A stretch of 64,000 bases of DNA. Source: Polaromonas sp. (GTDB lineage: Bacteria; Pseudomonadota; Gammaproteobacteria; Burkholderiales; Burkholderiaceae_C). The stretch lies in the NCBI RefSeq assembly GCF_012927485.1, contig NZ_JABBPC010000012.1, positions 334,838-398,837 on the forward strand, given 5' to 3'. The position numbers and the translations under genes were made by a program. Below the pieces are notes generated by a model, which was not told the origin of the DNA, searched no databases, and saw only the letters and a program-made list of their open reading frames with translations. Shown piece after piece: positions 60,248 through 64,000 of the stretch (position 1 is the stretch's first letter; each line of letters opens with the position of its first letter).

Positions 60248-60278
60248 AGTGTGAACCTTCCCACTGGGGGAGAGTCAA
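60248..60278 (-). promoter_or_regulatory. CueR-type promoter of copZ
   Basis: On the minus strand TTGACT (60278-60273) is followed by a 19-base spacer containing the inverted repeat CCC...GGG of a CueR box (CTCCCCCAGTGGGAAGG) and CACACT (60253-60248). A 19-base spacer is the hallmark of MerR-family activation. The start codon lies 38 bases downstream of the -10 element. Confidence 0.75.
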
Positions 60279-60336
60279 TAAACTTTTAGCAATCGCCCTG
60301 TTTATGAGGAACAAGGTGCACGTATCAACTAGAACC

Positions 60337-60367
60337 TTGACCCTGCCACGGTGGTAAGGTTCACACT
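60337..60367 (+). promoter_or_regulatory. CueR-type promoter of copA
   Basis: TTGACC (60337-60342), a 19-base spacer with the interrupted palindrome ACCCTGCC...GGTGGTAAGGT, and CACACT (60362-60367) precede copA by 43 bases. The -10 element and spacer end (AAGGTTCACACT) are identical to those of the divergent copZ promoter, so CueR should switch both on when copper is present. Confidence 0.75.
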
Positions 60368-60410
60368 TTGGCTGTTATCGCTTCGCGCGATCCACCTCAC
60401 GAGAGCCTTT

Positions 60411-62882
60411 ATGAGCGTTACGCACACATTTAAGCAGCCGGGCCCGGCCGTTATCTCCCCAACACCTCTGAACGAATGGCAATTCCCCGTGGAGGGCATG
60501 ACCTGCGCTTCTTGCGTGGCCCGCGTGGAGAAGGCGCTCGGCAGCCTTCCCGGGGTCGCAGAAGCCAACGTTAACTTCGCGACTGAGCAGGCCAGCGTCA
60601 AAGCAAGCGGCAAGGTGAGCATGGAAACGCTTAAGACCGCCGTGGAGCAAGCTGGGTACGCCGTCGGGGAGCAGTCCCTGCGGCTCAAAATTGGCGACAT
60701 GACGTGCGCCTCCTGCGTATCCCGCGTCGAAAAGGCGCTCAAGCAGTTGCCGGGCGTCCTTTCGGCCGAGGTCAATCTGGCCACTGAAACCGCTGAGGTG
60801 AAGGTTTCAGGGGGCTCCGCCACGCTCTCCCAACTCATCGCTGCAGTGGATAAAGCGGGTTACCGGGCCTGGGAGATCCAGGCGTCTGGTGTGGGATCGG
60901 GAACTGATCCGGACTCCGCCAAAAAGCCTGGCGCCACTTGGTGGCCGATCGCGCTCGCAGCAGCCCTATCGGCTCCGCTGGCGTTGCCAATGCTGGGCGG
61001 ATTGTTTGGCAAGCACTGGATGCTGGACGGGTGGCTGCAGTGGCTGCTCGCTACCCCGGTTCAGTTCTGGCTGGGCGCGCGCTTTTATCGCGCCGGCTGG
61101 AAAGCGGTGCGAGCGGGCGCTGGCAACATGGATTTACTGGTCGCCATTGGCACATCGGCCGCTTATGGACTCAGTGTTTACCAGCTCTTGGTGCATGGCG
61201 ATCAGGGGATGGCACATCTTTATTTCGAGGCGTCAGCAGTCGTGATCACGCTGGTGCTGCTCGGCAAATGGATGGAAGCGCGCGCCAAGCGTCAAACCAC
61301 CGAAGCGATTCGGGCACTTAATGCGCTCCGACCCGACACCGCCCGACGTCGGCGCGATGGGAAAGACGAAGAGGTGGCGGTGTCTGAGGTGCTGGTTGGC
61401 GACCTCGTCGTGGTGCGCCCCGGCGAGCGGGTCGCGGTGGACGGCGAGATCGTCGAAGGTGCCACCCAGGTCGATGAATCCTTGATCACCGGCGAGAGCC
61501 TCCCGGTGATCAAGCACGAGGGCGACCGGGTGACCGGCGGGGCGGTCAATGCCGAAGGTCTGATCGTGGTTCGCACCACGGCGATTGGTGCCGAATCGAC
61601 GCTGGCCCGCATTGTACGAATGGTGGAGTCGGCCCAAGCCAAAAAGGCGCCCATCCAACGACTGGTGGACCAGGTCAGCGCGGTGTTTGTACCGGTCGTC
61701 ATTGGCCTCGCCTTTATCACCTTGCTGGGCTGGGGCTTGCTGGCGGGCAATTGGGAAGTCGCCATTCTCAACGCGGTTGCCGTGCTGGTTATTGCGTGCC
61801 CCTGCGCATTGGGTCTGGCTACGCCGACGGCCATCATGGCCGGGACGGGTGTGGCGGCACGCCACGGCATCTTGATCAAGGACGCCGAAGCGCTTGAAGT
61901 GGCGCACCAGATCAAGGTGGTGGCCTTCGACAAGACCGGCACACTCACCGAAGGCAAACCGGAAGTGGTCGATTTAGTCGCGCTGGAGCCCACCGACCAC
62001 GCGCGTCATGCCGTTCTGGCCTGGAGCGCCGCCATCCAGGCTGGCAGCGAGCATCCGCTGGCCAAAGCAGTGACACAACTGGCCCTCAAGGAACAAATTC
62101 TGGTACCTGCGGCAGCGCAGGTACGGGCGGTCGCCGGTCGCGGCATGTCTGCCGTCGTGGAGGGGCGCGAGCTGCGGCTGGGAAGCCCGCGCTTCATGCA
62201 GGAGCTCAAAGTCGACCTCAGCGCCTTTGCCGCGCGCGCCCAGGAACTGGAAGCGGGTGGGCGCACGGTGTCCTGGCTGGCCGACGTGACGGAACAACCC
62301 AAACTGCTGGGCCTGCTGGCCTTTGGAGATACCCTCAAACCGACCGCAGGCCCGGCGGTGGCACAGCTCCATGCATTGGGAATTAAGACTGCGCTAGTCA
62401 CCGGTGACAACCGCGGCAGCGCCGAAGCCGTTGCCAAACAGCTTGAGATTGATCTGGTGCATTACCAAGTTTTGCCTGAAGACAAGGCCGCCATCATTGG
62501 CCAACTGAAAGACCAAATCGGGGAGAAGGGGGGCCGCGTGGCGATGGTGGGAGACGGCATCAATGACGCGCCCGCCCTGGCGGCGGCCGATGTCGGCATT
62601 GCAATGTCGACCGGCACCGACGTGGCGATGCATGCGGCGGGGATCACGCTGATGCGCGGTAACCCGGCGCTGGTGGCGGACGCCATCGACATCTCGCGCC
62701 GGACTTACGCCAAGATCCGGCAAAATTTGTTCTGGGCTTTTTTCTATAACGTAGTGGGTATTCCGCTGGCGGCGTTTGGGCTGCTGAGTCCGGTGATTGC
62801 TGGCGCCGCCATGGCGCTTAGCAGCGTGAGCGTGGTGTCCAACGCGTTGCTGCTACGGCGCTGGAAGGGAAAAGCCCAATGA
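60411..62882 (+). CDS. copA: Copper-exporting P-type ATPase CopA
   Basis: 823 residues from the ATG at 60411 (GAGAG upstream). Two HMA domains with MTCASC (C32/C35 and C99/C102), eight membrane helices, transport motif CPC (463-465 in [12 protein letters not shown]), phosphorylation site DKTGT (507) and hinge [16 protein letters not shown]. It pumps Cu(I) from cytoplasm to periplasm. The upstream promoter has CueR features, and cueR follows with ATGA overlap. A full set copZ-copA-cueR is present. Confidence 0.95.
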   Translation: MSVTHTFKQPGPAVISPTPLNEWQFPVEGMTCASCVARVEKALGSLPGVAEANVNFATEQASVKASGKVSMETLKTAVEQAGYAVGEQSLRLKIGDMTCASCVSRVEKALKQLPGVLSAEVNLATETAEVKVSGGSATLSQLIAAVDKAGYRAWEIQASGVGSGTDPDSAKKPGATWWPIALAAALSAPLALPMLGGLFGKHWMLDGWLQWLLATPVQFWLGARFYRAGWKAVRAGAGNMDLLVAIGTSAAYGLSVYQLLVHGDQGMAHLYFEASAVVITLVLLGKWMEARAKRQTTEAIRALNALRPDTARRRRDGKDEEVAVSEVLVGDLVVVRPGERVAVDGEIVEGATQVDESLITGESLPVIKHEGDRVTGGAVNAEGLIVVRTTAIGAESTLARIVRMVESAQAKKAPIQRLVDQVSAVFVPVVIGLAFITLLGWGLLAGNWEVAILNAVAVLVIACPCALGLATPTAIMAGTGVAARHGILIKDAEALEVAHQIKVVAFDKTGTLTEGKPEVVDLVALEPTDHARHAVLAWSAAIQAGSEHPLAKAVTQLALKEQILVPAAAQVRAVAGRGMSAVVEGRELRLGSPRFMQELKVDLSAFAARAQELEAGGRTVSWLADVTEQPKLLGLLAFGDTLKPTAGPAVAQLHALGIKTALVTGDNRGSAEAVAKQLEIDLVHYQVLPEDKAAIIGQLKDQIGEKGGRVAMVGDGINDAPALAAADVGIAMSTGTDVAMHAAGITLMRGNPALVADAIDISRRTYAKIRQNLFWAFFYNVVGIPLAAFGLLSPVIAGAAMALSSVSVVSNALLLRRWKGKAQ

Positions 62883-63307
62883 TTCAAGCGCAAACATCCG
62901 TCGTAGCGGAAAGCGGCCCCTTTAACATCGGGCAGGCCGGTGCCCGCTCGGGCGTTTCGGCAAAAATGATCCGGCATTACGAGTCGCTTGGCCTGCTACC
63001 AAACGTACACCGTACCGACGCAGGTTATCGCCAGTATGGCGACAAGGAAGTGCATACGCTGCGCTTCATCCGCCGCGCACGCTTGCTGGGTTTTAGCATG
63101 GCCGAAATCGCCGAATTGCTTAAACTGTGGCAAAACAAGCGCCGCGCCAGCGCGGACGTCAAGCGCATCGCGCAAGCCCACGTTGTCGACCTGGAGCGAC
63201 GCATCGCCGAGATGGAAGCGATGCGGCAAACCCTGAAGCACTTGGCACACTGCTGTCAAGGCAACAGTCGGCCGGACTGTCCTATTTTGAATGAGTTGGC
63301 CGGATAG
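62879..63307 (+). CDS. cueR: Copper-responsive MerR-family regulator CueR
   Basis: 142 residues overlapping the copA stop (ATGA). The N-terminal winged HTH ([27 protein letters not shown], about 15-41) and long dimer helix are typical; C126 and C134 (CQGNSRPDC), eight residues apart, match the metal-binding loop of CueR (Cys112/Cys120 in E. coli), with C125 as an extra cysteine. An N-terminal extension of about 14 residues is unusual. It is the likely regulator of the two mirrored promoters upstream. Confidence 0.9.
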   Translation: MIQAQTSVVAESGPFNIGQAGARSGVSAKMIRHYESLGLLPNVHRTDAGYRQYGDKEVHTLRFIRRARLLGFSMAEIAELLKLWQNKRRASADVKRIAQAHVVDLERRIAEMEAMRQTLKHLAHCCQGNSRPDCPILNELAG

Positions 63308-63376
63308 GCTTTCTTCCGACGAGCAGGTAAGTTGACTGGGCTTAGCAACTAAAGTAGCAAGGAATCAGGAGTTTTT

Positions 63377-64000
63377 TTGACCAGAAGCCTTTTTGACGAA
63401 ACGCCCACGCCTTACGTCGCGCCCGACGCAATCGCGCCTGGTGCCGTGCTGTTGCGCGGTTTTGCCTGGGCCATGGATGAAGCGCTTGTGCGAGCGGCAG
63501 AGCAGGTCATTGCGGCAGCCCCCCTGCGCCATCTCACCACGCCGGGCGGCCGCACGATGTCGGTTGGAATGACCAACTGCGGCGAACTGGGTTGGGTTTC
63601 AGACCAGACGGGTTACCGCTACGACAGCGCAGACCCGCTTTCCGGTCAGCCTTGGCCCCCGATGCCCGAGTGCTTTGTGGACGTCGCGGTGCGCGCTGGC
63701 GCGCAGGCCGGCTTCGGAAGCTTCCAACCAGACGCCTGCCTCATCAACTCCTACGCGCCAGGGGCACGACTTTCATTGCACCAGGACAAGGATGAAGGCG
63801 ATTTGACGGCGCCGATTGTGTCGGTTTCACTGGGGCTGCCTGCCATTTTTTTATTCGGTACGACACAGCGGACCGACCGCCCAGCCCGCTACCGACTGGT
63901 GCACGGCGACGTGGTCGTATGGGGCGGACCCGCGCGCCTGGCTTACCACGGGGTTGCGCCACTGACCGACGGGGATCATGTTCGCCTGGGTAGGCAGCGG
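63377..64000 (+). CDS. alkB: DNA repair dioxygenase AlkB, 3' end outside window
   Basis: 208 residues visible, starting from a TTG at 63377 that has AGGA at 63367-63370; no ATG fits. The frame is open to the last base, so a short C-terminus (perhaps about 10 residues) is missing. Fe(II)/2-oxoglutarate motifs: HQDKDE (HxD, in LSLHQDKDEGD) and the distal His in AYHGVAPL; the substrate-lid region FQPDACLINSYAPGARL and the loop TTPGGRTMSVGMTNCG are typical of E. coli AlkB. It repairs 1-methyladenine and 3-methylcytosine by oxidative demethylation. It stands 69 bases after cueR without a shared overlap. Confidence 0.93.
   Translation, partial: MTRSLFDETPTPYVAPDAIAPGAVLLRGFAWAMDEALVRAAEQVIAAAPLRHLTTPGGRTMSVGMTNCGELGWVSDQTGYRYDSADPLSGQPWPPMPECFVDVAVRAGAQAGFGSFQPDACLINSYAPGARLSLHQDKDEGDLTAPIVSVSLGLPAIFLFGTTQRTDRPARYRLVHGDVVVWGGPARLAYHGVAPLTDGDHVRLGRQR

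Overview
The window reads as chromosomal DNA of an aerobic betaproteobacterium of the order Burkholderiales, most likely Comamonadaceae (Polaromonas/Rhodoferax-like). This is inferred from the GC-rich coding style, the lptD-surA-rsmA order with amgK divergent, the fimT-pilVWXY1-pilE minor-pilin operon, the TRAP/CoA-ligase/IclR catabolic cluster and the MaeB-type malic enzyme. No rRNA, tRNA, CRISPR array or intact insertion sequence was seen. Both ends cut genes: a helicase at the left and alkB at the right.

Layout. 1-3.6 kb: accessory cluster with a truncated UvrD/NERD-type helicase, an unrecognised AT-richer 451-aa protein carrying a possible nuclease motif, and a DUF5655-type protein with a PD-(D/E)XK-like N-terminus; it looks defence-like, but no known system is matched. 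3.6-8.6 kb: a membrane-anchored unknown, a frameshifted GNAT gene, a zinc-ribbon protein, a Nu-class GST, azlCD and a YahK-like alcohol dehydrogenase. 8.6-9.45 kb: a long non-coding stretch with several inverted and tandem repeats. 9.45-15.7 kb: tightly overlapping type IV pilus minor-pilin operon including a PilY1 with a lectin-like N-terminus. 15.8-24.7 kb: TRAP transporter, acyl-CoA ligase and thiolase on the minus strand, divergent from an IclR regulator, an SDR and a pirin; this looks like uptake and CoA-dependent breakdown of an unidentified organic acid. 24.8-30.3 kb: gap and tkt (central carbon), murU and pepP. 30.3-36.0 kb: periplasmic thiol-redox genes dsbD-tlpA-dsbG, divergent from a QseBC-like two-component system. 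36.0-41.8 kb: sulfur region with a decayed AcfC-like remnant, tsdBA (thiosulfate to tetrathionate), an ETHE1-like persulfide dioxygenase, a TauE exporter and two unknowns. 41.9-44.0 kb: rubrerythrin, a 54-aa rubredoxin and rubredoxin reductase, a complete NADH-to-peroxide chain. 44.2-47.9 kb: maeB and a secreted RNase/barstar pair. 47.9-54.0 kb: envelope and ribosome housekeeping genes rsmA, surA and lptD, and divergent amgK. 54.1-60.0 kb: rsmE, an MFS transporter, a lipase-like hydrolase, an M20 peptidase and psd. 60.0-63.3 kb: copZ / copA-cueR copper efflux with two mirrored MerR-type promoters. 63.4 kb to end: alkB.

The most notable items are the left-end putative nuclease/helicase cluster, the barnase-barstar-like pair with an octapeptide-repeat extension on the inhibitor, the thiosulfate/persulfide/sulfite module, the self-contained rubrerythrin chain, and repeat structures in front of the pilin, iclR, qseB-like, RNase and cop genes. 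All functional assignments come from reading the sequence and from recalled family knowledge; no database search was run.
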